Assembly (NCBI GenBank): GCA_946885925.1
Contig: CAMPHP010000005.1
Coordinates: forward strand, 1-18,049
Reading direction: 5' to 3'
DNA: 18,049 bases
Source of the DNA: an uncultured Litorilinea sp.
GTDB taxonomy: Bacteria > Chloroflexota > Anaerolineae > Caldilineales > Caldilineaceae
Positions 7,984 to 15,955 of this stretch are shown in pieces. Made by a program: the position numbers and the translations under genes. The notes beneath the pieces were generated by a model. The model did no database searches and was not told the DNA's origin. It saw only the letters and a program-made list of their open reading frames with translations. Positions within the stretch are counted from its first letter, which is position 1. The number at the start of each line of letters is the position of its first letter.

Positions 7984-8972
7984 GCAAGGGTCTCCGTGAC
8001 GACGTGGCAGGCAACTCGATGGCGGTCTGCAACCGTGATCATCTCCGGTACTTCAATTTTGCAGATCTCCTTCGCTAGGGGGCAGCGTGGATGAAAGCGG
8101 CAGCCCGCCGGTGGGTTGGCTAGATTGGGCGGCGCTCCACCCAACGCTACCTTGCTCGACTTATCCCCGATCATGGGTAGCGAGTGGATTAAGTGTTGTG
8201 TATAGGGGTGGAGGGGCTTGTCGAAAATGGTAGCCGTTGGTGCCTCCTCCACAATGCGACCTGCATACATAATGGCGACGCGGTCGGCTACGTTGGCATG
8301 GACGGCCAGATCATGTGTAACCAGCAGCACCGTATTGCCACTCTCCACTTGAATCTCTCGGAGCATCTGCAAGACACCCCGCTGCACAACCACGTCGAGC
8401 GCTGTTGTCGGCTCATCGGCGATGATCAGATTGGGATGGAAGACCGTCGCCAAGGCAATCGCCACACGCTGCCGCATCCCACCCGAAAGCTGGTGGGGAT
8501 AGAGGTTGAGCACGTCTTGTGGCAGCCCGAACCGATTAATATGCTCACGCAGTTGCATTCGGAACAACTGCTTATCGGGTATGCCCTGGTGTGTGCCTAC
8601 AATATCCTCAAAGGTGCGAACAATGCGGCGCACCGGGTTGAGCACGCTCATTGACCCCTGCATCACATAGGAGATCTCTTTCCAACGCACATTCTCGCGC
8701 AGATCGCTGGAGGAGATATTGAGCATATCCACCTCCAAGAGATCAAAATGATAGCGTACTCTGCCAGATTCAATCCTGAGTGGCGGTTTAATCGTGCCCG
8801 ATAGGACCTTGATCAAGGTTGTTTTGCCACAACTCGATTCACCAGCAATCCCGTAGATTTCATTGGGCTGCAAGTTGAAGGAGACGCCATCCACGGCGCG
8901 TACTGTCCGCGCGATGCCATAGACCTTGGTCTGGTAATAGGCACGCAGATTGTTGATATCCAATAGGCTCAT
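7980..8972 (-). CDS. Oligopeptide/oligosaccharide ABC transporter ATPase, OppD/DppD-like
   Basis: 330 residues. Walker A reads GESSCGKT (44-51), with Cys where Gly is more usual; the essential Gly-Lys-Thr is intact. The signature is LSGGMRQR (162-169), Walker B LIIADEP (182-188), the D-loop TTALD, and the switch region [16 protein letters not shown]-terminal extension with [12 protein letters not shown] and [14 protein letters not shown] is typical of the oligo/dipeptide ATPase family. A GGAG ribosome site lies eight bases before the ATG, inside the end of the upstream permease gene, which stops three bases away. It partners the OppF-like protein encoded next. The two ATPases share the PLHPYTQ motif and nearly identical codons there, which makes a spurious-looking direct repeat at the DNA level. 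Confidence 0.92.
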   Translation of the reverse strand: MSLLDINNLRAYYQTKVYGIARTVRAVDGVSFNLQPNEIYGIAGESSCGKTTLIKVLSGTIKPPLRIESGRVRYHFDLLEVDMLNISSSDLRENVRWKEISYVMQGSMSVLNPVRRIVRTFEDIVGTHQGIPDKQLFRMQLREHINRFGLPQDVLNLYPHQLSGGMRQRVAIALATVFHPNLIIADEPTTALDVVVQRGVLQMLREIQVESGNTVLLVTHDLAVHANVADRVAIMYAGRIVEEAPTATIFDKPLHPYTQHLIHSLPMIGDKSSKVALGGAPPNLANPPAGCRFHPRCPLAKEICKIEVPEMITVADRHRVACHVVTETLA

Positions 8973-8975
8973 GGC

Positions 8976-9833
8976 TCAAGCTCCGATGCGCCGGAGACGC
9001 GTGCGCGGGTCGATGTATTCATTAACACTAGAGAAGAGTAGGTAGAGTCCCAAGAAGAGGACAATGGCGACGAGGACTGGCGCACCCAACCACCACCAGA
9101 TGCCAGCTACCAACGCTTGATGCTGGTTGGCCCAAAAGATGGTGGTGCCGATGGTGGGCGTCGTCACGTTGGAAAGGCCAAGGACGCTCAGCGTGACCTC
9201 CATGCCAATTGACCAGAGCATGTTGTTGATCGTGGTGGCAAAGACGATGGGCAGCACAAAGGGCAGGTGCTCTTTCAAGGTAATCTGAAAGGGGCTGCTC
9301 CCGGAGTAGAAGGCCGTGCGGGTGAAGGCCCGTTCTTTGAGGCTCAAGACTTGCGCGCGGATCAACCGCGCATCCCATGCCCAGCCAAAAAGCCCCAAGA
9401 TCACAGCCAGAGTGAGCAGGCTTAATTGACCTTGCAGCAGAAAGCTAAGGAGGATGAGGATGGGCAAAACGGGCATCACCACAAAGCTGTCATTGATGGA
9501 CATGAGTACCCGGTCGATTACACCCCCACGATAGCCCGCTGTCAGCCCGACGAAGATCGCAATGACGCGCGAGACGAGCGCTGTGAGCAGGCCAAGCAAT
9601 ATCGAATTACGCACCGCAAAGGCCATCCACCAAAAGATGTCTTGGCCTCGCGAGTTGGTGCCAAAGGGATATTCCCACGATGGCTTCACATCGGCAGGAA
9701 CCATAAAGGTCTTGCCTGGCTCGTAGGGCGACACGAGGGAGAGAAATGCCAAGATCAGGATAGCCAGCAGAAAGACAAAGGCGATGCGAAAGCGGCTATC
9801 GTACTTGAGCAAATCGCGCAAAATGGTCAGCAT
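8976..9833 (-). CDS. ABC transporter permease, OppC/DppC-like
   Basis: 285 residues from the ATG at 9833, preferred because AAAGGG lies six bases upstream; a TTG two codons earlier is also in frame. The N-terminus has one helix ([19 protein letters not shown]) then a periplasmic segment with [13 protein letters not shown], a hallmark of OppC-type permeases. Five further hydrophobic segments follow. The cytoplasmic coupling loop reads [19 protein letters not shown], the place of the EAA motif that docks onto the ATPases. It forms the transmembrane channel with the OppB-like protein. It is separated from that gene by a 118-bp gap holding two inverted repeats, and from the downstream ATPase gene by three bases, so the operon is tight from here on. 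Confidence 0.92.
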   Translation of the reverse strand: MLTILRDLLKYDSRFRIAFVFLLAILILAFLSLVSPYEPGKTFMVPADVKPSWEYPFGTNSRGQDIFWWMAFAVRNSILLGLLTALVSRVIAIFVGLTAGYRGGVIDRVLMSINDSFVVMPVLPILILLSFLLQGQLSLLTLAVILGLFGWAWDARLIRAQVLSLKERAFTRTAFYSGSSPFQITLKEHLPFVLPIVFATTINNMLWSIGMEVTLSVLGLSNVTTPTIGTTIFWANQHQALVAGIWWWLGAPVLVAIVLFLGLYLLFSSVNEYIDPRTRLRRIGA

Positions 9834-9877
9834 GAGCAACCCTTTATCTGGTACTTTAACGCAAATTGCTGTCGACT

Positions 9878-9903
9878 TCTGTCACTCCTGTAGCGGTGAC
9901 AGA
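9878..9903 (-). other. Stem-loop between the two permease genes
   Basis: TCTGTCAC (9878-9885) and GTGACAGA (9896-9903) form a perfect eight-bp stem with a ten-base loop in the 118-bp gap between the OppB- and OppC-like genes. No T-run follows. It may slow transcription, protect an mRNA end or be a processing site. Confidence 0.55.
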
Positions 9904-9938
9904 GCAGCGTGTTCGCCAAAGGCAGCAACGTGCGTTAT

Positions 9939-9962
9939 CTTACTGATAACCTTACTGATAGC
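9939..9962 (-). repeat. 12-bp tandem duplication across the permease stop codon
   Basis: CTTACTGATAAC and CTTACTGATAGC (+ strand) lie back to back, differing at one base. On the - strand this repeats the last two sense codons and stop of the OppB-like gene (TAT CAG TAA GGT TAT CAG TAA), giving a second in-frame TAA. The left copy also makes the six-bp inverted repeat GTTATC/GATAAC (9934-9950). Confidence 0.85.
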
Positions 9963-10962
9963 GCACGCGTGGATCAAAGAGTGGGTAGATCAGGTCGAGG
10001 ATCAGCACCGATGTGGCGACGCCAACAATCGAAAGCAGTGCAATCCCCATAATCAGCGTATAGTCGTTTGCTAGGACTGCTTGCAGGGTCAGCAAGCCCA
10101 TTCCCGGATAGCCAAAAACCACTTCCATGATCAATGCACCGCTAAAGATCAGCCCAAGCTGTAAGGCCAGCCCGGTAATCTGCGGCAGTAAGGCGTTGCG
10201 CGTGACATATTGGAAAAGAATGGTGTTTTCACTCAACCCAGCATTTTCGGCATAGACCACATAATCTTCCGAGATGATATTGGAGGTAAGCGATTTCATA
10301 CCGAGGAACCATCCCCCAACGCCAATGATAATGAGGCTGAGCGCTGGGAGAATGGAATGCTTGAGCACGGTCAACACAAAGCTAAGGCTGAACTCTACAC
10401 GCGTGCCAGGGGGGTAGGCACCGCTAAAGGGCAAGATGGGAATAAAGTAGGCAAACGTTGCCAGGAGAACCAGCGCCATGATGTAGTAGGGGATGGGGCG
10501 CACGGCTTGGCTTACCACGTCGATCACGCGGATCGCTGTGTTATTCTCGTAATAGCTGGCGAGTGCCCCCAGCACATTGCCGATCACCCAAGAGATCAGG
10601 ACTGCGATGATGAGCAGGCCAAAGGTCCAGGGCATCGCCTGGGCCAAGAGGCTGGAAACAGGCGTGGGGAAGGAAGAAAGCGAAGGCCCGAGGTCACCAC
10701 GCAATAAACGGCCCCAAAAGGCTAGATATTGCTGCCAGGGGCTGCCCTCCAGCCCGTACATTTCGGTGAGTGCGGAGCGCAGATGCTCGACAGCCTCCGG
10801 GCTGACTTGGGAACCACTCATCATGATTTGGCCGACCTGTCGTTCCACGGGGTCATTGGGGGAAAGGCGAGGAATCAGAAAGGTCAACGTGACTCCCAGG
10901 AAGATCACCATGATGTACTGGACGATCCGTGGGATAAGGTAGCTAAGAAAAAACTTACGCAT
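9952..10962 (-). CDS. ABC transporter permease, OppB/DppB-like
   Basis: 336 residues. The start ATG has a GGGAG element eight bases upstream. The N-terminus, with an inner-membrane helix followed by [20 protein letters not shown], is the classic OppB opening (helix then an R-L-x-P-x-DP segment). About six hydrophobic segments follow. The cytoplasmic coupling loop is [29 protein letters not shown], including the AxxxGL core of the EAA motif. [17 protein letters not shown] and the end [13 protein letters not shown] are family-typical. It pairs with the OppC-like protein to form the channel of a peptide/nickel/oligosaccharide-class importer. It follows the binding-protein gene after a 92-bp gap containing a long stem-loop, which may set the binding-protein to permease ratio. 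Confidence 0.93.
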   Translation of the reverse strand: MRKFFLSYLIPRIVQYIMVIFLGVTLTFLIPRLSPNDPVERQVGQIMMSGSQVSPEAVEHLRSALTEMYGLEGSPWQQYLAFWGRLLRGDLGPSLSSFPTPVSSLLAQAMPWTFGLLIIAVLISWVIGNVLGALASYYENNTAIRVIDVVSQAVRPIPYYIMALVLLATFAYFIPILPFSGAYPPGTRVEFSLSFVLTVLKHSILPALSLIIIGVGGWFLGMKSLTSNIISEDYVVYAENAGLSENTILFQYVTRNALLPQITGLALQLGLIFSGALIMEVVFGYPGMGLLTLQAVLANDYTLIMGIALLSIVGVATSVLILDLIYPLFDPRVRYQ

Positions 10963-10985
10963 GGCTGCTACTCCCGATCAGAGAG

Positions 10986-11032
10986 AACAGCTCTACGGCG
11001 TTTTCCATTGCGGTGGCTGCCGCAGAGCTGTT
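10986..11032 (-). other. Intercistronic stem-loop between binding-protein and permease genes
   Basis: AACAGCTCT (10986-10994) pairs with AGAGCTGTT (11024-11032). After one mismatch, CGGC (10996-10999) pairs with GCCG (11019-11022), giving 13 pairs with a 19-base loop. No T-run follows. Such stems after a binding-protein gene often stabilise the 5' transcript or partly terminate transcription in ABC operons. Confidence 0.65.
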
Positions 11033-11054
11033 AGTGGTGCTGTGAAAGGTAGGC

Positions 11055-13037
11055 TTATGCCTTGGGTCTGATCTTGACGTACATATACTTGGTGTTTGCC
11101 CAGTTGGCAACAGGATTGGTATAGGGATCGTCGGCAGTGGGGAAGCCTTCCCAGTAGCTCTCATCACAAACCGAGAAGACGTTGTAGGACATGATCGGCG
11201 TGATCGGCATCTCGCGCGCGGCAAGCTTGATAAACTCTATCCCCAGTTCAACCCCTTTTGGATCGTCAAAGTCGAGCCGTTGGATAGCTTCGATGATGGG
11301 GTCCAGGTCGGGGTGTTGCCAGCGCATACGGTTGCGTCCCACCGCATTCTCCCCAGATGGCCTGTAGAAATCCGAATGCCAGGATTCAAGGAAGAAGAAG
11401 AGATCCGGGTGTCCGCCCCACGTCTCAATCGTCCAACCAAAATCGGCGTCGAACTCACCCAACAAGGCCATTTGGGAACGCGAAGCGTTGTCGCGCACAT
11501 CAAGCGTTGCGTCAATGCCAAACTCAGCCCAATTCTCCACAATCATGGCCGCGCCGCGGTTCATCACGGGACGCGTGTCGCCTTCTGCCAGCAACGCGAT
11601 CTTGAAGGGGTCGCCGCTGGGCAGCAGCCACTTACCACCCGAATCGCGCGTGCAGCCCGCTTGCAGCATGAGCTTCTCGGCTGTCTCTAGATCATACTTC
11701 CACCAGCCATAACCAATCGCTTTACGAATCTCAGCCGCATCGGTCGGCACGAGGTCGCCCAACGATTTGCGTGCTTCCTCGGCAATCCGCATGCTGGTGT
11801 CCGGGTCATAGGGCAGATACGGCTGCCCATCAACCTCGATGCTGAACTCAGCCAGCCAATCTTGCAGAGGCTCGAAGTAGTATTGCGGATAGAGGCCCGT
11901 AGGCGGGACGTGGATGGCCGAAATTGTCGCTGCTCCGCGATAGGAGGCCATTGCCACGCGTACAACATCAATCGCCAGGGTCAACGCCCAGCGCACATCG
12001 CGGTTGTCCAGCCCTGGCTTTTCATTATTGTAGATGACTGAGGGCAAAGTCGGGTCTGGATGCGCCCAAGGGAACGAATTGAACCAACCTTTGGAGGTTG
12101 GATTGGTGCGCGCCAGGGTAATCATCCCTTCAGGGGCAATATCGTGGATGACATCCAAGTCTTTGGCCGTCTGCGCCATAACCTTCTTGTCGCTGGGGCC
12201 AGGGGCAATATACATGGCAAATTTGGGGGCGGGCATGCCAAAACGGGCCAGGGTTGTGCGCTCCCAATCCTCACGACGCTCCCATAAATACCAGTTGCCA
12301 TTAGGGTCGTAATCCTTGAGGACATAGGGCCCTAAGCTGAGTGGCGGGTTAAAGGTAAAGGCCACCACATCGTCCTGCTGTTCAAAAATATGCTTGGGCA
12401 TCATAAAACAGGCGCTCCAACGCACGGTGAAAAGACCGTGGAAGCGCGAATTCGGTTCTGTGAGGTGGAAGATTACGGTGTAATTATCGGGCTTCTCCAT
12501 TTCGGCAACGTACTTGGTGAATTGCCCGGTGTAGGCCAGCCCTGGTGTATTTTTCTGAACATCAACGGTGTAGATCAAGTCGTCTGCCGTGAATTCTACG
12601 CCGTCACTCCAATAGATGCCTTCGCGCAGTTTCACCGTCATTTGGGTAAAATCTTCGTTGTATATGGGCTTTTCGGCAGCAAGCGAGTTGTCCCAAACGC
12701 CATCAATACCTGCATCGGGGTCAATGTACCAGAGTGCATCCAGCCCCAATTGCTGCAACCCCGTTGAGGCACTTTGAATGCCGGGCCGCCAGCGGTTGAA
12801 GTCATCTGCTGGCACAACGCGCCCGGTGGGATTTTCAAGGATCAAGGTGTCTACGCGTGCGACGCCTGGCGCGACTTCCCCAGCCGCTGCCCCTGGTTGT
12901 TCAGCCACGCCTGCAACAGGTAGCGTTTCACTGTTGCCCGGTGCGGGCGGCGCAGCACAAGAGACCAACACGCCACCAGCAGCGGCAAGCCCCAACTGCG
13001 CCAAGAATTCACGTCTCGAAATTTTGTATGTACTCAT
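11055..13037 (-). CDS. ABC transporter substrate-binding protein, family 5, Tat-exported lipoprotein
   Basis: 660 residues from the ATG at 13037, chosen because a strong AGGAGG lies five bases upstream and the protein then begins with its signal; the frame extends 19 codons further without support. The signal MSTYKISRREFLAQLGLA carries the twin-arginine motif SRREFL (7-12). A hydrophobic core and lipobox LVSC (Cys27) follow, so the protein is probably exported folded and anchored in the outer leaflet. A short Ala/Pro/Glu-rich tether precedes a family 5 extracellular solute-binding fold. Landmarks are TVKLREGIYWSDGVEFTADD, GPYVLKDYDPNGNWYLWERR, NNEKPGLDNRDVRWALTLAID and the later ATLDVRDN...QMALLGEFDADF stretch. 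The family binds peptides, nickel, opines or oligosaccharides; linkage to GH51 favours the last. It is the first gene of the operon. Confidence 0.93.
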   Translation of the reverse strand: MSTYKISRREFLAQLGLAAAGGVLVSCAAPPAPGNSETLPVAGVAEQPGAAAGEVAPGVARVDTLILENPTGRVVPADDFNRWRPGIQSASTGLQQLGLDALWYIDPDAGIDGVWDNSLAAEKPIYNEDFTQMTVKLREGIYWSDGVEFTADDLIYTVDVQKNTPGLAYTGQFTKYVAEMEKPDNYTVIFHLTEPNSRFHGLFTVRWSACFMMPKHIFEQQDDVVAFTFNPPLSLGPYVLKDYDPNGNWYLWERREDWERTTLARFGMPAPKFAMYIAPGPSDKKVMAQTAKDLDVIHDIAPEGMITLARTNPTSKGWFNSFPWAHPDPTLPSVIYNNEKPGLDNRDVRWALTLAIDVVRVAMASYRGAATISAIHVPPTGLYPQYYFEPLQDWLAEFSIEVDGQPYLPYDPDTSMRIAEEARKSLGDLVPTDAAEIRKAIGYGWWKYDLETAEKLMLQAGCTRDSGGKWLLPSGDPFKIALLAEGDTRPVMNRGAAMIVENWAEFGIDATLDVRDNASRSQMALLGEFDADFGWTIETWGGHPDLFFFLESWHSDFYRPSGENAVGRNRMRWQHPDLDPIIEAIQRLDFDDPKGVELGIEFIKLAAREMPITPIMSYNVFSVCDESYWEGFPTADDPYTNPVANWANTKYMYVKIRPKA

Positions 13038-13299
13038 CTGTTCCTCCTGAATCGGCTCATATCGACAGTTGACACAGACAATTAACAGACACAAGTAGCA
13101 GAGACACGTAGCAGAGACAACGATCGGGACAATGACAGGGATGATAGCGAGTCATATGCCGGTTTGTACCAGCGTAAAAAGAAAACAAGGATCGAGAGGC
13201 GGGCTTCTGCGGATAGAACTGGGCGACACAAAGTGTCTAGTCGCATCCCCCTTCGTTTACCGGGGACGTGTAACTCGCTCTATGGGATAACACCCGGTT
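13038..13299 (-). promoter_or_regulatory. Long 5' leader of the ABC/GH51 operon
   Basis: About 260 bases lie between the predicted transcription start and the first start codon. The leader contains a small hairpin GACAC-TTT-GTGTC (13225-13237) nested with GCGAC/GTCGC (13223-13244), and a 13-bp tandem duplication (13095-13120). A T-rich stretch (13175-13195) is also present. No protein-coding frame or known riboswitch core is recognisable. Its length hints at post-transcriptional control but does not prove it. Confidence 0.4.
13095..13120 (-). repeat. 13-bp tandem duplication in the operon leader
   Basis: GTAGCAGAGACAC and GTAGCAGAGACAA (+ strand) lie back to back within a wider run of 'cagaca/gagaca' elements (13074-13120), 58 bases upstream of the binding-protein start codon. 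Confidence 0.85.
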
Positions 13300-13305
13300 T
13301 TTCTC

Positions 13306-13334
13306 GTTATAGAATTCATTTGCAATCTTGTAAA
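13306..13334 (-). promoter_or_regulatory. Sigma70-type promoter of the ABC/GH51 operon
   Basis: On the - strand TTTACA (13334-13329) and TATAAC (13311-13306) are separated by exactly 17 bases, each matching the consensus at five of six positions. The predicted start is near 13299. A half-site pair ATAAC/GTTAT (13287-13291 and 13306-13310) overlaps the -10 box and could be a repressor site, but it is weak. Confidence 0.7.
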
Positions 13335-13367
13335 AGGTTTTAACTTGCTCCATACAGTACACCTACT

Positions 13368-13395
13368 CTCTGGACACTAAAAGGCCAGAGTCCAG
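13368..13395. promoter_or_regulatory. Overlapping inverted repeats upstream of the ABC operon promoter
   Basis: Two overlapping dyads lie 34-61 bp beyond the -35 box: CTCTGG/CCAGAG (13368-13373 and 13385-13390) and CTGGAC/GTCCAG (13370-13375 and 13390-13395). The position would suit an activator site. The rest of the gap to cofC (13396-13579) shows no gene and no clear terminator. Confidence 0.4.
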
Positions 13396-13579
13396 TCACT
13401 ATTGAATTTGATATAAAACAGGAGCAGCTAACCTACGTTGGCGTCGGGAAAGCGCAAACGAAATAGCGGTGCGAACTTACAGATATTGACGGCTTGTTTT
13501 GGGAACGGCTTCAAGATAGCACAGCAGAGCAATGGTGTCAAGGAGGTTGCGCGAGGCCCGGAAATGGGATTTTGGTCAA

Positions 13580-14194
13580 CTATCTGTCGAGCACCAGCAG
13601 ATCTTCAGGGTAGTCAATATCAAGCGCCAGGGTTGAAGAATTATAGATGCGGCTCGGCAGCCCAACGTCTGCCGCAAGCGCGAGATGGCGGGCGAAACTC
13701 TTCTCACCAAAGGCATAGGGGATCGCATGGGGCGGGCGCAGGAGCAGGGCATTCGTACCGCCATCATGGCTGGGGGCGATAATGACGCCGTTTCCCTCCA
13801 GTGCCAGATCATGCAGTTCAACCAGATCTTGGCGAGTGAGCAAGGGCAGATCCGAGGGTAGCACGAGCACTCCCTCGGCCCCTGCCTCCAGCGCGACCTG
13901 GCGCGCTTGTGCCAGCGCGCGGTTCAGGTCCTCATGCTCCTCAACAAGAGGAAGCGCACCCCACGCACTTGCCAGCGCCAAGACCGCGGGGTCGCGGCTG
14001 ATAACCACCATTCCCGCCAACCGGGCCCAATTGCGTGCGGTGGCTAGCACATGGGTAAGCCAGCGCCGGCTAAATTCGGCACGCTCGGCGGATGACAGCA
14101 CCGCGGCCAGACGGCTCTTGCCTTCGCCAAAAGGCTTGACCGGAACAATGAGCCAGAGCGAAAAGCTCGTACCCGTTGGGGATGAGGTGGACAT
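13580..14194 (-). CDS. cofC: CofC/FbiD-type nucleotidyltransferase of coenzyme F420 synthesis
   Basis: 204 residues, the usual length. It joins GTP (GMP moiety) to a three-carbon phospho-acid: 2-phospho-L-lactate in archaea, or phosphoenolpyruvate in many bacteria. The product is the activated donor used by CofD. Landmarks are the nucleotide-binding opening IVPVKPFGEGKSRLA (16-30), VISRDP (64-69), LPSDLPLL with Asp115 in the metal-binding position, APSHDGGTNALLL (140-152), and the closing LALDIDYPEDLLVLD. It is the last gene of the F420 operon, starting five bases after the cofD stop. The adjacent FbiB-type reductase suggests the phosphoenolpyruvate route, because that route needs a later reduction step. 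An ORF on the opposite strand in this gene is a shadow. Family is firm; the substrate is inferred. Confidence 0.93.
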   Translation of the reverse strand: MSTSSPTGTSFSLWLIVPVKPFGEGKSRLAAVLSSAERAEFSRRWLTHVLATARNWARLAGMVVISRDPAVLALASAWGALPLVEEHEDLNRALAQARQVALEAGAEGVLVLPSDLPLLTRQDLVELHDLALEGNGVIIAPSHDGGTNALLLRPPHAIPYAFGEKSFARHLALAADVGLPSRIYNSSTLALDIDYPEDLLVLDR

Positions 14195-14199
14195 GGTAT

Positions 14200-15192
14200 T
14201 TAGAGCGTAGGACGTATGCCGCGACGCGGGCCAGGCTGGGACGATCTCTTGCGCTTCCCGGCCAACTCTCTGCCAAAGTCTAAAATGTCCTCGGCTAGCT
14301 GTTTCTTGCTGGCTAAGTCTGTCATCAACGTGGCTGTTACCAGCGTGGGCAACTGGACTGCGTTGACAAGTTCGGCATCGGCATGGTCTACGACAAAGCC
14401 ATCGAGCAATCCATCAAAGTGATCCACCACTGTCAAGGGGCTGACCATCTGGCCCAACTCACGCATCATCTTGGCCGCAGGGCCTTTGATGGCTGCGCCG
14501 CCAACGATGGGGCTGACCGCCAACTTTGGCGCAGGTGCTTCTTGGATCAATCGGCGCATACGCGGCACGCTGAGAATGGGATCGATACTGAGGTAGGGGT
14601 TGCTGGGACAAAAGACAATGAGATCAGCGCGGTGGAGGGCTTCACGGACAGCTTCAGGCACGCGCGCGGACTCTGCACCTACAAAACTCAAGTCCATCAC
14701 CATCGGCTCACAGCGCAAGCGCACAAAGTAATGCTGGAATGGGAGATCACCCTCGTCGGTATGAACAAGGGTGCGTACTGGTTCGTCACTCATGGGGAGG
14801 ACGGTGGAAGGGACGCCGAATGTGCGGCGCAGACGGTCGGTGACTTCGCTCAACGGAACGCCTTGCTGAAGCCATTCGTTGCGGCGCAAATGCAGCGCCA
14901 AGTCCTTGTCACCGATTCGGAACCAATCTTCGCCCCCTAGGTGGGCCATTGCCTCCAGTGCGCCAAAGGTTTCGCCATCGCGTCCCCATCCCATCATTGG
15001 GTTGTTGACACCCGCCAGGTTGTAGACCACTGTATCAAGATCGGGGCAGATGGTTAATCCCCAATGTTCAAAATCATCGCCAGTATTGACTACTACGGTC
15101 AATGCCTCCGGGGGCAGGGCCGCTTGCAATCCCGTCGCCAATTTTGCTCCGCCCACACCTCCGGCGAGAGCGACAACACGCGTGTATCGCAT
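14200..15192 (-). CDS. cofD: CofD/FbiA-type phospholactyl (phosphoenolpyruvyl) transferase
   Basis: 330 residues. CofD moves the phospho-acid from the GDP-linked donor onto FO, the deazaflavin, giving F420-0 or dehydro-F420-0. Landmarks are the nucleotide-binding start VVALAGGVGGAKLATGL (6-22), VVNTGDDFEHWGLTICPDLDTVVYNLAG (34-61), GLxWGRDGETFGALE, the DxxLxLHLRRxEWL segment, LPMSDEPVRTLV, and CPSNPYLSIDPILSVPRMR. These are all typical of the family, and no key residue appears lost. Four bases separate its stop from the cofC start codon. A 50-bp gap separates it from the upstream reductase gene. FO synthase (CofG/H or FbiC) and the gamma-glutamyl ligase CofE are not in this window, so those steps must be encoded elsewhere. 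Confidence 0.95.
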   Translation of the reverse strand: MRYTRVVALAGGVGGAKLATGLQAALPPEALTVVVNTGDDFEHWGLTICPDLDTVVYNLAGVNNPMMGWGRDGETFGALEAMAHLGGEDWFRIGDKDLALHLRRNEWLQQGVPLSEVTDRLRRTFGVPSTVLPMSDEPVRTLVHTDEGDLPFQHYFVRLRCEPMVMDLSFVGAESARVPEAVREALHRADLIVFCPSNPYLSIDPILSVPRMRRLIQEAPAPKLAVSPIVGGAAIKGPAAKMMRELGQMVSPLTVVDHFDGLLDGFVVDHADAELVNAVQLPTLVTATLMTDLASKKQLAEDILDFGRELAGKRKRSSQPGPRRGIRPTL

Positions 15193-15242
15193 GAGTAGTA
15201 TCCGTTTCTAATAACGCTGTTCATCAGACGTAAATTCATCAC

Positions 15243-15914
15243 TCAGCGCCATACCACACGGCTTGCCAATGGCGCGCGCTCTTTTTGCTTGACCTCGGCA
15301 GGATAGCCCAGGGTAATCAACGCCTGGGGTTCCCAATCCGTTGGTAACTCCAGCACGCGGCGTACCAGGTCGGGCACAAAGAGGGGCGCACACATCCAAC
15401 AAGCACCAATGCCATGTGCTTCTGCGGCGAGAAGTAGATTCTGACAGGCCAACGCCACACTTTGCGTTGCCATCGCCCATTCTGCCTGGGCGCGCGCTGG
15501 GTCGGGATAGTGATCCATATCCGCCATGCAGAGATTGGCAATCACCAAAGCCGCTGCACTCGTCATGCGGGCGTGGCTAATCGCAACCCGGCGCTCGATA
15601 AACTCCGGAGCGGCACCGTCAGCCATAAGGTCAGCACGCCACTGTTCGCCCATTGCCACGCTGAGACGATCTTTAGCCTCTTTGCTCGTGACAACACAAA
15701 AACGCCAGGGTTGGCGGTTGTGGGCGGAAGGTGCCCAGGTCGCCGCCTCTAGCAATGCCGTCAATACTTCGGGGGCAACTGGCTGCTCGGTATAACGACG
15801 GATCGAGCGACGCCCCACAATCAGACGGTTCAGGTTTGCCCACGCATCCATTATGGCTGGGGGTGTGGCAGATACGGGCGGAACAGTCGGCACGTTGGCT
15901 GGCTCCAGATTCAT
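15243..15914 (-). CDS. Nitroreductase-fold FMN protein like FbiB C-terminal domain, probable dehydro-F420-0 reductase
   Basis: 223 residues from the ATG at 15914, which lies seven bases after a perfect TATAAT box; an earlier ATG at 15950 would sit inside the -35 box. The fold is nitroreductase: the FMN-phosphate region GRRSIRRYTEQPV (34-46), then ATWAPSAHNRQPWRF (58-72), the QxVALACQNLLLAAEAHGIGACWM stretch and the closing ALITLGYPAE. The segment WRADLMADGAAPEFIERRVAIS strongly recalls the C-terminal domain of actinobacterial FbiB. In Thermomicrobia (Chloroflexota), stand-alone proteins of this kind reduce dehydro-F420-0 to F420-0 after the phosphoenolpyruvate route. It is the first gene of the cofD-cofC operon, which fits that role. 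An unrelated nitro- or flavin reductase is the alternative, less likely given the context. Confidence 0.85.
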   Translation of the reverse strand: MNLEPANVPTVPPVSATPPAIMDAWANLNRLIVGRRSIRRYTEQPVAPEVLTALLEAATWAPSAHNRQPWRFCVVTSKEAKDRLSVAMGEQWRADLMADGAAPEFIERRVAISHARMTSAAALVIANLCMADMDHYPDPARAQAEWAMATQSVALACQNLLLAAEAHGIGACWMCAPLFVPDLVRRVLELPTDWEPQALITLGYPAEVKQKERAPLASRVVWR

Positions 15915-15921
15915 AGGCCGG

Positions 15922-15950
15922 ATTATAGCACGCAGCCCTGCCTCTCCCAA
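15922..15950 (-). promoter_or_regulatory. Promoter of the F420 operon (reductase-cofD-cofC), probably leaderless
   Basis: On the - strand TTGGGA (15950-15945) and a perfect TATAAT (15927-15922) are exactly 17 bases apart. Seven bases separate the -10 box from the ATG at 15914, so transcription should start at or one base before the A of the start codon. No room remains for a Shine-Dalgarno sequence. Confidence 0.7.
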
Positions 15951-15955
15951 CTTGC

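Noticed and set aside
7214..8220. Direct repeat of about 20 bp (around 7214 and 8196)
   Set aside because: Both copies encode the conserved PLHPYTQ motif of the paired ATPases, so protein homology explains the match.
13438..13782. + strand open frame overlapping the 3' end of cofC
   Set aside because: There is no ribosome site, it overlaps a conserved gene antisense, and it has no recognisable protein features.
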